Below are positions 16,621 through 26,522 of a DNA stretch of 64,000 nt, piece after piece. The DNA comes from Acidisoma sp965199065 (lineage in GTDB: Bacteria; Pseudomonadota; Alphaproteobacteria; Acetobacterales; Acetobacteraceae), in assembly GCF_965199065.1 (NCBI RefSeq), contig NZ_CBDAQN010000003.1, positions 1,984,001 through 2,048,000 of the forward strand. The letters are read 5' to 3'. Below the pieces are notes generated by a model that saw only the letters and a list, made by a program, of their open reading frames with translations, did no database searches and was not told where the DNA came from. Numbering within the stretch: the stretch's first letter is position 1; each line of letters opens with the position of its first letter. The position numbers and the translations under genes are program-made.

Positions 16621-19257
16621 ATGACATCGAACCCCTCCGCGTTGTTCGATACCGCCGAGGGCCAGAGGCTCGTCGCCGCCCGCACAACTCCCGCCTGGCG
16701 AAACTGGGGGCCTTACCTCAGCGAGCGCCAATGGGGCACGGTCCGCGAGGACTACAGCCCCGACGGCACCTCCTGGAGCTTCATCACCCACGACCATGCC
16801 CGCAGCCGGGCCTATCGCTGGGGCGAGGACGGTCTCGCGGGCTTCGGCGAACGGCATCTCCGCTGGTGCCTCGGCCTCGCGCTCTGGAACGGGCAGGACC
16901 CCATCATCAAGGAGCGGCTCTTCGGCCTCGCCAACGAAGAGGGCAACCATGGCGAGGATGTGAAGGAACTCTATTACTACCTCGACGGCACACCCACGCA
17001 CTCCTTCATGCGGATGCTCTACAAGTATCCGCAGGCGGCCTACCCTTACCAGCGTCTCGTCGACGAGAACCACAAGCGCGGCTACGACGATCCGGAGTTC
17101 GAGCTCATCGACACAGGCCTCTTCGACGAGGGCCGCTACTTCGATGTCTTTGTCGACTACGCCAAGGCGGCGCCGGACGACATCCTCATGCGCATCACCA
17201 TCGCCAACCGCGGCCCCGATGCGGCCCGTCTGCATGTTCTGCCTCAGCTCTGGGCCCGCAATGTCTGGGCTTGGAGCGACCGTCCCGAGCGCCCGGTCAT
17301 CACGAGCGTCTCGGCGAGCGAGGCCTCGGCGAAGCATCCCGAACTGCCGGACATGGAACTCCATGTCGGCCAGCCGGCGACCTTACTTTTCTGCGACAAC
17401 GAGACCAACTGCCGCCGGCTGTTCGGCGAGGCGGATGCGCCCGGACCCTTCAAGGACGGCATCAACGACTTCGTGGTGCAGGGCGACGCGAAGGCCATCC
17501 GCACCGGGAGCGGCACGAAATGCGCCGCCCACCACGTGATCGACGTGGCCGCAGGCGGCGAGGCCGTGCTGAAACTCCGCTTCCGCGCCAGTGGCCGCGG
17601 CGATGACCCCTTCGCCGACTTCGACCGTGTCTTCGCAACCCGGCAGGCGGAGGCCGATGCCTTCTACGCCGTGGTGCAGGAGAGCGTGACGGACCCCGAT
17701 GCGCGACTGGTGCAGCGGCAGGCCCTTGCCGGGGTGCTATGGTCCAAGCAGCTCTACAACTACGATGTGCGCGACTGGCTGATCGGGGATCCTGCCGAGC
17801 CCAAGCCGCCCGAAAGCCGCTGGAAGGGCCGTAACATCGACTGGCTGCACCTGCGCAACGCCGACATCATCTCGATGCCCGACAAGTGGGAATACCCCTG
17901 GTACGCGTCCTGGGACCTCGGCTTCCAGACGCTGCCTCTCGCCATGATCGATCCGGACTTTGCCAAGGATCAGCTGCTGCTGCTGGTCGGCGACAACTAC
18001 ATGCATCCGAACGGGCAGCTGCCTGCCTATGAATATGGCTTCGGGGATGCCAATCCGCCGGTCCACGCCTGGGCCGCCTGGCGCGTCTTCCTGATGGACC
18101 GCGAGCGGACAGGATACCCCGATTACACGTTCCTGAAGCGCATACTGAACAAGCTGGCGCTCAACTTCACCTGGTGGGTCAACCGGCGTGACGCCGGCGG
18201 ACGCAATATCTTCCAGGGCGGCTTCCTGGGCCTCGACAACATCGGCCTTTTCGACCGGTCGGCGCCCGTGCCCATGGGCGGCACGCTCAGCCAGTCGGAC
18301 GCCACCGCCTGGATGGCGATGTATGCGCTCAACCTCATGCGCATTTCGATCGAGCTCGCCCTCGTGGACGGCGCCTATCAGGACATGGTGGTCAAGTTCT
18401 ACGAGCATTTCCTCTACATCGCGGAAGCCGCCGCCAAGCATGGCGGGTTGTGGGACGAGACGGACGAGTTCTTCTATGACTGTCTGGAGATGCCGGACGG
18501 CAAGCAGATCCCGATCCGCACCCGCACCATGGTGGGCCTCATCCCGCTGTTCGCGGTCGAAATCCTGCGGACCTCGGATCAGCCGCGCCTGCCGGAGATG
18601 GTCGAGCGGCTGCGTTGGTTCATGGATCATCGTCCTGATCTGCGGGCCCTCGTCTCGAACTGGAACCAGCCGGGGCAGCAGCATCTGGCGCTGATGTCGA
18701 TGTTGCGCGGCCACCGCATGAAGTGCCTGCTGCGGCGTATGCTGGACGAAACCGAGTTCCTGTCGCCGCATGGCGTGCGTGCGGTCTCCAAGGCGCATGA
18801 GGCGAAGCCCTACGTGTTCGCGCTGGATGGGCAGCAGTTCACGCTGCCGTACTGGCCGGCGGAGTCTCACTCGGGGCTGTTCGGCGGCAATTCGAACTGG
18901 CGCGGGCCGGTCTGGATGCCGGTGAACTACCTGATCATCGACAGCCTTCGTCAATTCCATTCCTATTACGGCGATGACTTCCGCGTGGAATGCCCGACAG
19001 GCTCCGGCACGATGCTGAGCCTCGCCGAGATCGCCGACGAGCTGTCCCGCCGGCTCACGCGGCTGTTCCTGCGGGACGAGAGGGGGCGGCGCCCGGTCCA
19101 CGGCGACCATCCGCTGCTGCAAAACGACCCGCACTTTCGCGACCTGCCGCTCTTCTACGAGTACTTTCATGGCGATAACGGCCGCGGCGTCGGCGCCTCG
19201 CACCAGACGGGCTGGACCGGGCTGGTTGCCCTCCTGATCGCCGATACCGCCCGATGA
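16621..19257 (+). CDS. GH63-family glycosidase (MGH1-like)
   Basis: This 878-residue glycoside hydrolase has GH63-like sequence with an (alpha/alpha)6-barrel. Recognisable blocks are NWGPYLSERQWGTVREDYS at the N-terminus, HDHARSRAYRWGEDGLAG, NEEGNHGEDVKE near residue 105, and the barrel segments WEYPWYASWDLGFQ and NWRGPVWMPVNYL, where the general acid and base are expected. There is no signal peptide, so it is cytoplasmic. Bacterial relatives release glucose or mannose from glucosylglycerate, mannosylglycerate or alpha-glucans; the substrate here is not fixed. GGAG lies about 10 bases before the ATG. Its last codons overlap the next gene by four bases. Confidence 0.85.
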   Translation: MTSNPSALFDTAEGQRLVAARTTPAWRNWGPYLSERQWGTVREDYSPDGTSWSFITHDHARSRAYRWGEDGLAGFGERHLRWCLGLALWNGQDPIIKERLFGLANEEGNHGEDVKELYYYLDGTPTHSFMRMLYKYPQAAYPYQRLVDENHKRGYDDPEFELIDTGLFDEGRYFDVFVDYAKAAPDDILMRITIANRGPDAARLHVLPQLWARNVWAWSDRPERPVITSVSASEASAKHPELPDMELHVGQPATLLFCDNETNCRRLFGEADAPGPFKDGINDFVVQGDAKAIRTGSGTKCAAHHVIDVAAGGEAVLKLRFRASGRGDDPFADFDRVFATRQAEADAFYAVVQESVTDPDARLVQRQALAGVLWSKQLYNYDVRDWLIGDPAEPKPPESRWKGRNIDWLHLRNADIISMPDKWEYPWYASWDLGFQTLPLAMIDPDFAKDQLLLLVGDNYMHPNGQLPAYEYGFGDANPPVHAWAAWRVFLMDRERTGYPDYTFLKRILNKLALNFTWWVNRRDAGGRNIFQGGFLGLDNIGLFDRSAPVPMGGTLSQSDATAWMAMYALNLMRISIELALVDGAYQDMVVKFYEHFLYIAEAAAKHGGLWDETDEFFYDCLEMPDGKQIPIRTRTMVGLIPLFAVEILRTSDQPRLPEMVERLRWFMDHRPDLRALVSNWNQPGQQHLALMSMLRGHRMKCLLRRMLDETEFLSPHGVRAVSKAHEAKPYVFALDGQQFTLPYWPAESHSGLFGGNSNWRGPVWMPVNYLIIDSLRQFHSYYGDDFRVECPTGSGTMLSLAEIADELSRRLTRLFLRDERGRRPVHGDHPLLQNDPHFRDLPLFYEYFHGDNGRGVGASHQTGWTGLVALLIADTAR

Positions 19258-19610
19258 CGTCGCCGTCCGAGCGTGCAATCGCCTTCACCCCGGCCGAACG
19301 CACCTTCATCCGGGGCGAACTCGCCGCCGCTTTCGGTGTGTTCCCGTCGCTTGCCGCGGGCATCCGGCTCACGACCTGGACCAGCGGGCCGAAGCGTGGC
19401 GAGCCGAAGATTTCGCCGGTTCTGGCAGGGCTCATCGAGCGCGGTCTGATGGACATGCCGGCCGAGGATCTCGGCCGCCGCGCCTATTTCACCCAGACCG
19501 GGCTGCTGGCGCTACGGACACTCTATGAGGACGGCCGCTATCTCGACCCGGATCGCTTCGGCCATCTGCGCGAGGAGCTCGGCATACCGCCGCCGGTTCC
19601 CGAACAATGA
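19254..19610 (+). CDS. Small winged-helix-like protein, unknown
   Basis: The 118-residue protein is not one I recognise by family name. The middle (ISPVLAGLIERGLMDM, then RRAYFTQTGLLALRTL) has the helix-turn-strand pattern of a winged-helix reader, with a C-terminal DPDRFGHLREELG segment. It could bind DNA, but no operator or partner is evident. Its ATG lies within the end of the GH63 gene (ATGA overlap), so the two proteins are likely made together and may share a role in storage or osmolyte glycan metabolism. It ends 13 bases from the convergent LysR-type gene. Confidence 0.6.
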   Translation: MTSPSERAIAFTPAERTFIRGELAAAFGVFPSLAAGIRLTTWTSGPKRGEPKISPVLAGLIERGLMDMPAEDLGRRAYFTQTGLLALRTLYEDGRYLDPDRFGHLREELGIPPPVPEQ

Positions 19611-19623
19611 GGCGATGGCGTCG

Positions 19624-20517
19624 TCATTCCCGATGTCGCAGCGCCTCGGCGAGGAGCGCGAAGGCGGGCGAGGTCTGCCGGCGGCTTGGGTAGTAGAGGT
19701 GGTAGCCCGGAAATGGCGCACACCAATCCTCCAGCACCCGCACGAGCCGCCCGGCTGCCAGATCCGCCGCCACCACGTCCTCAGGCACGTAGGCAATTGC
19801 CATGCCCGCTCGGCTCGCCTCCAGGGTAGGGGCGAGCGTGTTGAAGACGAGCTGCCCCTCAACCCGCACCTTCAGCGCGCGGCCGTCGCGCTCGAACTCC
19901 CACACGTAGAGTCCGCCCCGGGTCGGCAGCCGGAAATTGATGCAGTTGTGCTGGGTCAGATCCTGCGGCCGGACGGGCTGGGGGTGCGCCGCGAAGTAGG
20001 ATGGCGCGGCGACCACGGCCATCCGCTGGTCCGGCCCGATGCACACCGCCACCATATCCCGCTCCACCTGCTCCCCGAGCCGGATGCCCGCGTCGTAGCG
20101 CTCGGCGACGATATCCTTGAACTCGTTGTCGACTGCGACCTCGACGCTGATCTTCGGGTAGGCCGGCAGCAGGCGCTGCAGGACCGGCGAGAGGATCGTC
20201 GCCGCCGCATGTTCGCCCGTCGTGATGCGGATCGTGCCCGCAGGCTGGTCGCGTAGCGCACTGAGCGCCGCCAACTCATCCTCGATTTCCTCGAACCGCG
20301 GCCCGATGCGCTCGATCAGGCGCTCGCCCGCCGCTGTCGGCGAGACGCTGCGCGTTGTCCTCGTCAGCACCCGCAGCCCGAGCCTCTCCTCCAGCCCGCG
20401 AACCGCGTGGCTCAGCGCGGATTGCGAAACGCCCAGCTTCGCCGCCGCCCGCGTAAAGCTTCCTTCACGAGCGACGGACAGGAAGGCGAGGAGGTCGTTC
20501 GCGTTCTCGCGCAGCAT
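19624..20517 (-). CDS. LysR-family transcriptional regulator
   Basis: This LTTR of about 297 residues has its N-terminal winged helix in residues 5-62 (LLAFLSVAREGSFTRAA, GVSQSALSHAVRGLEERLG, RTTRSVSPTAAGE). The effector-binding domain follows with GTIRITTGEHAA. Together these belong to the group often found regulating short- and medium-chain dehydrogenase genes. It is divergent from the alcohol dehydrogenase gene, with a palindromic site between them, and probably controls that gene and itself. ATG at 20517 fits the usual LTTR start; an in-frame GTG lies four codons upstream. Confidence 0.9.
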   Translation of the reverse strand: MLRENANDLLAFLSVAREGSFTRAAAKLGVSQSALSHAVRGLEERLGLRVLTRTTRSVSPTAAGERLIERIGPRFEEIEDELAALSALRDQPAGTIRITTGEHAAATILSPVLQRLLPAYPKISVEVAVDNEFKDIVAERYDAGIRLGEQVERDMVAVCIGPDQRMAVVAAPSYFAAHPQPVRPQDLTQHNCINFRLPTRGGLYVWEFERDGRALKVRVEGQLVFNTLAPTLEASRAGMAIAYVPEDVVAADLAAGRLVRVLEDWCAPFPGYHLYYPSRRQTSPAFALLAEALRHRE

Positions 20518-20544
20518 TGGTGAGCGCACCTCATAGGTTCGTGC

Positions 20545-20566
20545 TTAATCTATTAGCTAATCACAA
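20545..20566. promoter_or_regulatory. Probable LysR-type operator
   Basis: The short gap between the divergent LysR-type gene and the alcohol dehydrogenase gene holds the perfect palindrome ATTAGCTAAT at 20552-20561, inside a longer AT-rich stretch (TTAATCTATTAGCTAATCA). LTTRs usually bind T-N11-A dyads in exactly this position. No other dyad of similar quality is seen in the gap. Confidence 0.45.
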
Positions 20567-20625
20567 CCTTCCGCGCACGGTAGAAGTGTCGTCGCCGCTT
20601 CACCCTGTCCGGATAATCCCCCGCC

Positions 20626-21672
20626 ATGAAAACCTTCGGCTATGTCGCCCAGTCGCCCGAAGCGCCGCTCGCTCCGTTTGATTTCGATCGCCGGTCATTG
20701 CGCCCGAACGATGTCGCGATGGAGGTGCTCTATTGCGGCATCTGCCACTCGGACCTTCATCAGGCCCGCAACGATTGGGGGTGGAGCAGCTACCCGCTCG
20801 TCCCCGGCCATGAGATCGTCGGCCGCGTGACGGAGGTGGGGCCGGCGGTCACCCGCTACCGGCCGGGCGACACGGTGGCCGTCGGCTGCATGGTCGACAG
20901 CTGCCTCGACTGCGATCAGTGCCGCCGGGGCGAGGAGCAGCTTTGCCGCTTCGCCTGCACCCAGACCTATAACGACCGCGACCGGATAACGAAGGAGCCG
21001 ACCTTCGGCGGATACTCGAAGCATCTCGTGGTGCGCGAGGAGTTCGCGCTGCGCGTGCCCTCGGGCCTCGACCTCGCCCGTGTTGCGCCATTGCTCTGCG
21101 CCGGCATCACCACCTACTCCCCGCTGCGCACCTGGAAGGCCGGTCCGGGCAGCCGCGTCGGGGTCATTGGCCTCGGCGGCCTCGGGCATATGGCGGTCAA
21201 GCTCGCCGCCGGCATGGGGGCGGAGGTCACGGTCCTCAGCCGCAGTCCGGACAAGGAGGCCGACGCCCTCGCACTCGGCGCCACGCGGCTCCTCGTCTCC
21301 TCGGATCCGGCCGCCATGCAGGCCGCGGCGTCGAGCCTCGACCTCATCATCGACACCGTGCCCGTCCGCCACGATGTCGACGCCTACATGCCGCTGCTCG
21401 ATATCGACGGCACGCTGGTTCTGGTAGGGCAACTCGGGCCCATGGGCGAGTTCAGCAGCCTGCCGCTCCTCACGGGCCGCCGCCGCATCTCCGGCTCCCC
21501 CATCGGCGGGATCGCCGAGACGCAGGAGATGCTCGACTTCTGCGCGGAGCGGAACATCCTGCCGGATTGCGAGATGATCCGCATGGAGCAGATCAACGAG
21601 GCTTTTGTCCGGCTGGAGCGGGCCGACGTACGCTACCGCTTCGTCATCGACATGGCCTCGCTGAGAAGCTGA
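20626..21672 (+). CDS. Zinc-dependent NAD(P) alcohol dehydrogenase (YahK/CAD type)
   Basis: This 348-residue medium-chain dehydrogenase has the catalytic zinc site in CGICHSDLHQARND and PGHEIVGRV (Cys, His, Glu). The structural zinc loop carries four cysteines (CLDCDQCRRGEEQLC), and the Rossmann motif is GLGGLGHMAVKLA. The sequence fits the cinnamyl-alcohol-dehydrogenase-like aldehyde reductases such as YahK, which reduce a broad range of aldehydes with NADPH. It is likely regulated by the divergent LysR-type protein. Confidence 0.85.
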   Translation: MKTFGYVAQSPEAPLAPFDFDRRSLRPNDVAMEVLYCGICHSDLHQARNDWGWSSYPLVPGHEIVGRVTEVGPAVTRYRPGDTVAVGCMVDSCLDCDQCRRGEEQLCRFACTQTYNDRDRITKEPTFGGYSKHLVVREEFALRVPSGLDLARVAPLLCAGITTYSPLRTWKAGPGSRVGVIGLGGLGHMAVKLAAGMGAEVTVLSRSPDKEADALALGATRLLVSSDPAAMQAAASSLDLIIDTVPVRHDVDAYMPLLDIDGTLVLVGQLGPMGEFSSLPLLTGRRRISGSPIGGIAETQEMLDFCAERNILPDCEMIRMEQINEAFVRLERADVRYRFVIDMASLRS

Positions 21673-21682
21673 CTGAGGCGAT

Positions 21683-23545
21683 CTAAACCAGCGCCAGCTT
21701 GCTGGCAGGTTTGCCGGCTCCTGCCCTTCGCGGAGCGCTCGCCGAGGCGCCCGCTTCGATCTGGAACTGCCCGATCAGCCGAGCGAGTGCTTCGGCCTCG
21801 CTGGACAGGCCGTGGCTGGCGGCCGTCGCCTGTTCGACCATGGCAGCGTTCTGCTGGGTCACCTTGTCCATCTGGTTGACGGCGGAGTTGACCTGGCTGA
21901 GGCCGGTGGACTGCTCCTGCGTAGACCCCGCGATGTCCGTCACCAGCGTGCTCAGCCGGTTGATCTGTTCGACGATCCGGCCGAGCGCCAATCCCGTCTC
22001 CCCCACGAGTTTCACCCCGGAATCCACCTGCTTGCCGGAGGCGGAGATGAGCGCCTTGATCTCCTTGGCGGCATCGGCCGAGCGCTGCGCCAGCGCGCGT
22101 ACTTCAGTGGCGACGACGGCGAAGCCTCGTCCTGCATCACCTGCGCGCGCTGCCTCGACTCCGGCATTGAGCGCAAGCAGATTGGTCTGGAAGGCAATCT
22201 CGTCGATCACTCCGATGATGTTCGAGATCTGCCGCGATGAACCCTCGATGCTCGCCATCGCCGCCACGGTATCCTTCACGACCGCGCCGGACCGCTCGGC
22301 TTCGTCTTTCGCGGCGCCGGCGACATCCCGCGCTTCCTTGGCGCCCTCGGCAGTTCTGCGAACGGTCGCGGTAATCTCGTCGAGAGCCGCGGCGGTTTCC
22401 TCCAGGCTCGCGGCCTGCTGCTCCGTGCGCCTCGACAGATCGTCCGAGGCCTGATTGATTTCGGTCGCTCCCGAGTGCACGCCCTGAGTGGTCGCGGCGA
22501 TCGACCTCATGGTGTCTTGCAGTTTTTCCACCGCGACGTTGAAGTCGCCGCGCAGCTTCTCGTAGCCGCCGGCGAATTTCTCCTCGAGGCGAAACACGAG
22601 ATCGCCGTCCGCAAGCCGTTCCAGGCCAGAGGCAACAGCCTCCATGGCGAACCGTACTTCCAGCGCCGCCTGTTCGAGTGTGGCGCGCGCGGCGCTGCGC
22701 TCGGCCTCCACGCGGGCCGCGAGCGCCTCCACCTCAGCCTGCGCCTTGATCTTCTCGAGCCCGGACTCCTTGAACACCAGCACGGCGCGAGCCATGCCGC
22801 CGATCTCATCCCGGCGCTCTCCGCCCGGCACGTCGACCTGAAAGTCGCCTTTGGCCAACCGGGTCATGCGTAGCTCGAGCTGCTGAACCGGCGCCACTAC
22901 CCAACGCCGGATCGCTACGAACCCGATGCCAAGCACCAAAATGAGACCGCCGATGATGCCGCCATAGGTGATGAGGATGGTTCTGTCGGTAATCGAGGTG
23001 AGTTGATCGTCGCTCTGACGCGCCTCGCTCGAAATCGTATCGGCCTCGCTGGCGAGAGCGGTGGAGACTGCTCCAAATAGTGGCGAGCAATGATTCAGAT
23101 ACTCACTCTGAGCGGCAAGATCGCCGGCGATCGTACTCGCGCTCTCGCCCATGGATCGCGCTTTCGCACAAAGATTATTAAGCACGTTGAATGCGCTTGC
23201 CTTGAGCGTCGTGAATTCCGGCGCTTGCGCCGGCATCGCCGAGCTCGCGTCGTCCAGAGCAGCCGCGAACTTCTTGGTGCTCGTCGACAAAACTGCGTCC
23301 GCCGCCTTGTTCATGTCGCTGGTGTTGGCGATCGTCTCTTCCGCAACTCCAGCCCGCGCCTGCTGAAAGAACCGGTTTGCGCGAACCACCGAAAACGCGG
23401 CTCGATCGCTACCCATCATTAGGGCACTGTAGGACGTATCGATCATCCGCATGCGCGAGGTTGCATAAATAGCCACCCCGACGGCGAAGACGCCAAAGAT
23501 ACTCATGATCAGGAGGAACTTGACGAGAATTGGCGTATTTTTCAC
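21683..23545 (-). CDS. Methyl-accepting chemotaxis protein
   Basis: This 620-residue inner-membrane chemoreceptor has helix TM1 at about residues 8-28, a periplasmic helical ligand domain of about 160 residues, and TM2 near 190-212. HAMP-like segments follow (VAPVQQLELRMTRLAKGDF, and a second around GLERLADGDLVFRL), and then the cytoplasmic signalling helices. The hairpin tip (IDEIAFQTNLLALNAGVEAA, near residues 445-465) is canonical and should bind CheA/CheW. The C-terminus lacks an NWETF-type CheR-binding pentapeptide. No che genes are nearby. The ligand is unknown. Confidence 0.9.
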   Translation of the reverse strand: MKNTPILVKFLLIMSIFGVFAVGVAIYATSRMRMIDTSYSALMMGSDRAAFSVVRANRFFQQARAGVAEETIANTSDMNKAADAVLSTSTKKFAAALDDASSAMPAQAPEFTTLKASAFNVLNNLCAKARSMGESASTIAGDLAAQSEYLNHCSPLFGAVSTALASEADTISSEARQSDDQLTSITDRTILITYGGIIGGLILVLGIGFVAIRRWVVAPVQQLELRMTRLAKGDFQVDVPGGERRDEIGGMARAVLVFKESGLEKIKAQAEVEALAARVEAERSAARATLEQAALEVRFAMEAVASGLERLADGDLVFRLEEKFAGGYEKLRGDFNVAVEKLQDTMRSIAATTQGVHSGATEINQASDDLSRRTEQQAASLEETAAALDEITATVRRTAEGAKEARDVAGAAKDEAERSGAVVKDTVAAMASIEGSSRQISNIIGVIDEIAFQTNLLALNAGVEAARAGDAGRGFAVVATEVRALAQRSADAAKEIKALISASGKQVDSGVKLVGETGLALGRIVEQINRLSTLVTDIAGSTQEQSTGLSQVNSAVNQMDKVTQQNAAMVEQATAASHGLSSEAEALARLIGQFQIEAGASASAPRRAGAGKPASKLALV

Positions 23546-23711
23546 GCAACGATCCTATCGCAAACACGCGTTTCTTCCGGCCAAGGGGCTACCGGGCCCG
23601 CGGCCAAGGACGTTTACCGGCCGGAGATTACCGTCGCGTGTATAGAGCGTTCCATTAAGGAAACATTATTGGCAGCGCATTCTGCAAGGCGGCGCCTGGC
23701 ATTCGTTGCGC

Positions 23712-26522
23712 TCAGCCCCGCAGCGCCTTTGGCTGCAGCCGCGTAATGCGGCTTCCCATCATGCGAGGGCGGATCTCGGCCGCCGTCACCGGCCGCCCCA
23801 GCAGGTAGCCCTGAACATGGCGGCACCGTCTCCGGCGCAAAGCGGCCAGCTGTGCCTCGGTTTCCACCCCCTCGGCGATGACATCGAGGTTGAGGGCCGT
23901 GCTGACGGCCAGCAGCGCGCCGACGATGGCCTCGGCGTCCGGCTGATCCACCATGTCCTGCACGAATAGCTTGTCGATCTTGATGATGTCGAACGGGAAG
24001 CGGCGGAGGTAGCCGAGCCCCGAGTGCCCGGTGCCGAAATCATCCAGGCTGAACCGGATACCGAGCGCGCGGAGCGCCTGCATTGTGCTGAGCACGGTGC
24101 TGCTCTCTTCCAGCAGGAGACCCTCCGTGACCTCTAGAACAAGGCGCTCGGGCGCAAGGCCTGTCCGCTCGAGGATGCCCTTCGCATCGGCGATCAGTGT
24201 GTCGTGGTTCATCTGGACCGGGGACAGGTTGACTGCCACATGCGTCGTCTCCGGCCAGGAGGCGGCCTCGCCGCAAGCCTGCTCCAGCACCCAGCAGCCG
24301 ATGGGCACGATCAGCCGGAGCCGCTCCGCCAGCGGGATGAACTCGGCCGGCGAGATTTGTCCATGACGAGGATGGTGCCAGCGCAACAGCGCTTCGCATC
24401 CCGCCGTGTATCCCGATTGCGTTTCGATGATCGGTTGATACACAACAGAAAGTTCATTGCGTTCCAGAGCGAAACGGAGGTCTTGCTCAAGCGCGAACAG
24501 CCGCCGTTGCCGCGCCTCCAGCCCGCTGTCGAAGATGCAGAACTGACCGGTGCCGTCGGATTTGGCCTTGTAGAGGGCGATATCCGCGTTGCGGAGCAGA
24601 TCGCTCGCATCGTCGGCATGATCCGGATACTGCGCGATGCCGACCGATACGCCAACGCGGCACAGCGTGCCGCCGATCTCGAACGGCGTCTGGATCCGGG
24701 TGATGATATCGCGGGCGAGAGCGGCGGGAGATCGTGCCAGTCCGTCCACCGGCACGGCGATCGCAAATTCATCACCGCCCGTCCGCGCCATTGTTTCTCC
24801 CTCGTTCACCGCCATCATCAGCCGCTGGGCCACCTGCACCAGCAGCGCGTCGCCAGTGCCGTGACCGCGCGTGTCGTTGATGATCTTGAAGCCGTCGAGA
24901 TCGAGGTAGAGGAGCGCCAGTTGCGCCGCCTGAGCCTGGGCCCGCGCTATGCCCTCGGCCAGACGCTGCTGCAACAGGGTTCTGTTGGCGAGATCGGTCA
25001 GAGGATCGTGGTGCGCGAGATGCCGGATCTTGTCCTCGTAGCGTCGCCGCGCCGTGACATCGGCATAGGTGACAACGTTCCCGCCATCCGCGAGCGGAAT
25101 GTTCTGGATCTCCAGGATCGTGCCATTCGGCCGCATCCGCTCGTAGATGACCGACATCCGGGCGTCGACGGCCTCCAGCACGCCGACCGGCACGCCCTCA
25201 ACGACGAACTCGTTCGTCGCCCGCTGATAGGCGAGGACGGCCTCGAAAGATGGCCGGGATGCGATGAGGTCGGCAGGCAGATCGAGCAACTCCAGCGCAC
25301 GCGCGTTCCAGACGCCGACGCGGCCGCGGGCATCCACCATGCAGATGCCCTGACTGATGTTGTCCAGGGTCATTGTGAGCGCAGCCGACTTCTCGGCCAG
25401 ATGCGCTTCGCTCGCCCGCAAGGCCTCGGCCTGGCTCTCCATCCTGTGCCGGGCCGCCTCCAGATTGGCGTTGCGTTCCGCGAGCGAGGTTTCGGAGCGT
25501 TCCAACCGACGCAACTGCCAAGTCAGAGCGCGTAGCAGAAGCGCGATGCAGAGCGCCGCGCAGGCGGTGCCGACAGCCGCGAGCACCGCCTCCTGGCGCC
25601 AATGAGCCAAGGAACTGGATTTGGAAACGGCGACATCGACCACGAGGGGGTAGTCCCGCAGCGGGTTGACCGAGACCAAACGCTCTCCGGGCCGCAGAAC
25701 ACCCTTCGTCTCGAAGAAGCCGGCATGACCGCTGGCGACGATCCTGTCCCAGGCGACGTTGTGCGGACGAAGTTGGTGACCGACCGGCGCGTCTCTGGGC
25801 ACGCTGGTCACCAGGCCGCCGTCCCGGGAGAACAAGGCAACGCCGAGATCTCCGCCGCCCGAGAGCGCCTGGTAGAAGTCCTGAAAGTAGCTCAGATCGA
25901 CCGCGCCGAGCACCATCCCGCGGAACTGCCCATGGGCGTCGTCCAACCTTCGCACGACGTAGAAGGTCCAGGCGCCGGTCAGCCGGTTGCGCATCACCGA
26001 CGTGACCAGGGCAGCCGACTCGTCATGATCCCGTAAAAACTTGAAGTAGACGCGGTCGGACACGTCGATCCGCGGCACCGGCCAGCGGCGAGAGAAGTTG
26101 ACGAGGCGTCCCTGAGCGTCGATGACGGAAAAGGCATCCGACTGGGGCAGGGAGTGCTGCAGCCGGCTGAGCTCCTGCTGGAAGGTTTGCGTCTGCAGAG
26201 CGTGTCTGAATGCTGCTTCCGACGCATTGCCTTGCTGCGCCACCTGCGCACGCAACTGCAGAAGAATGAGGTCGACCGCCTGGATCGCTCGCGCCGTCTG
26301 TTCGGCAATTGCGGTGCCAAGCTTGGCGTCGTTCTGCCGCGCATCCTCCAGCGCGACCACACGCATGTTCCAGACGGCCACTCCGACCGCCGCCACCATC
26401 GCCAGCAGAAGAGCAGCGCCGACGGCGATGAGACGCTTGCTACCGAGGGACAAGCCTGGCCAAAGCCCGATGCCGGAGTTGTACAAGGCCGTGCGGCTCG
26501 GGGGGGTTCTCCTAGAGGCCAC
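23712..26522 (-). CDS. Membrane-bound GGDEF-EAL cyclic-di-GMP protein with PAS domain
   Basis: This 936-residue signalling protein begins with a membrane helix at about residues 30-52. A periplasmic Cache-like sensor (about 55-300) and a second helix near 310-330 follow, then a coiled coil and a PAS domain around 375-480. The GGDEF domain has an intact TGGDEF motif near residue 582. The EAL domain has an intact CEALLRW motif near residue 710 and the metal-binding DDFGTGHSGLGYL segment. Both synthesis and breakdown of cyclic-di-GMP are thus possible. The proposed start is a GTG; no ATG lies nearby. It precedes the chemoreceptor gene on the same strand, which suggests a shared motility or biofilm role. 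Confidence 0.85.
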   Translation of the reverse strand: MASRRTPPSRTALYNSGIGLWPGLSLGSKRLIAVGAALLLAMVAAVGVAVWNMRVVALEDARQNDAKLGTAIAEQTARAIQAVDLILLQLRAQVAQQGNASEAAFRHALQTQTFQQELSRLQHSLPQSDAFSVIDAQGRLVNFSRRWPVPRIDVSDRVYFKFLRDHDESAALVTSVMRNRLTGAWTFYVVRRLDDAHGQFRGMVLGAVDLSYFQDFYQALSGGGDLGVALFSRDGGLVTSVPRDAPVGHQLRPHNVAWDRIVASGHAGFFETKGVLRPGERLVSVNPLRDYPLVVDVAVSKSSSLAHWRQEAVLAAVGTACAALCIALLLRALTWQLRRLERSETSLAERNANLEAARHRMESQAEALRASEAHLAEKSAALTMTLDNISQGICMVDARGRVGVWNARALELLDLPADLIASRPSFEAVLAYQRATNEFVVEGVPVGVLEAVDARMSVIYERMRPNGTILEIQNIPLADGGNVVTYADVTARRRYEDKIRHLAHHDPLTDLANRTLLQQRLAEGIARAQAQAAQLALLYLDLDGFKIINDTRGHGTGDALLVQVAQRLMMAVNEGETMARTGGDEFAIAVPVDGLARSPAALARDIITRIQTPFEIGGTLCRVGVSVGIAQYPDHADDASDLLRNADIALYKAKSDGTGQFCIFDSGLEARQRRLFALEQDLRFALERNELSVVYQPIIETQSGYTAGCEALLRWHHPRHGQISPAEFIPLAERLRLIVPIGCWVLEQACGEAASWPETTHVAVNLSPVQMNHDTLIADAKGILERTGLAPERLVLEVTEGLLLEESSTVLSTMQALRALGIRFSLDDFGTGHSGLGYLRRFPFDIIKIDKLFVQDMVDQPDAEAIVGALLAVSTALNLDVIAEGVETEAQLAALRRRRCRHVQGYLLGRPVTAAEIRPRMMGSRITRLQPKALRG

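Noticed and set aside
22475..25535. Plus-strand frames opposite the chemoreceptor and GGDEF-EAL genes
   Set aside because: Shadow frames; repeated His/Arg/Asp-rich composition without domains.
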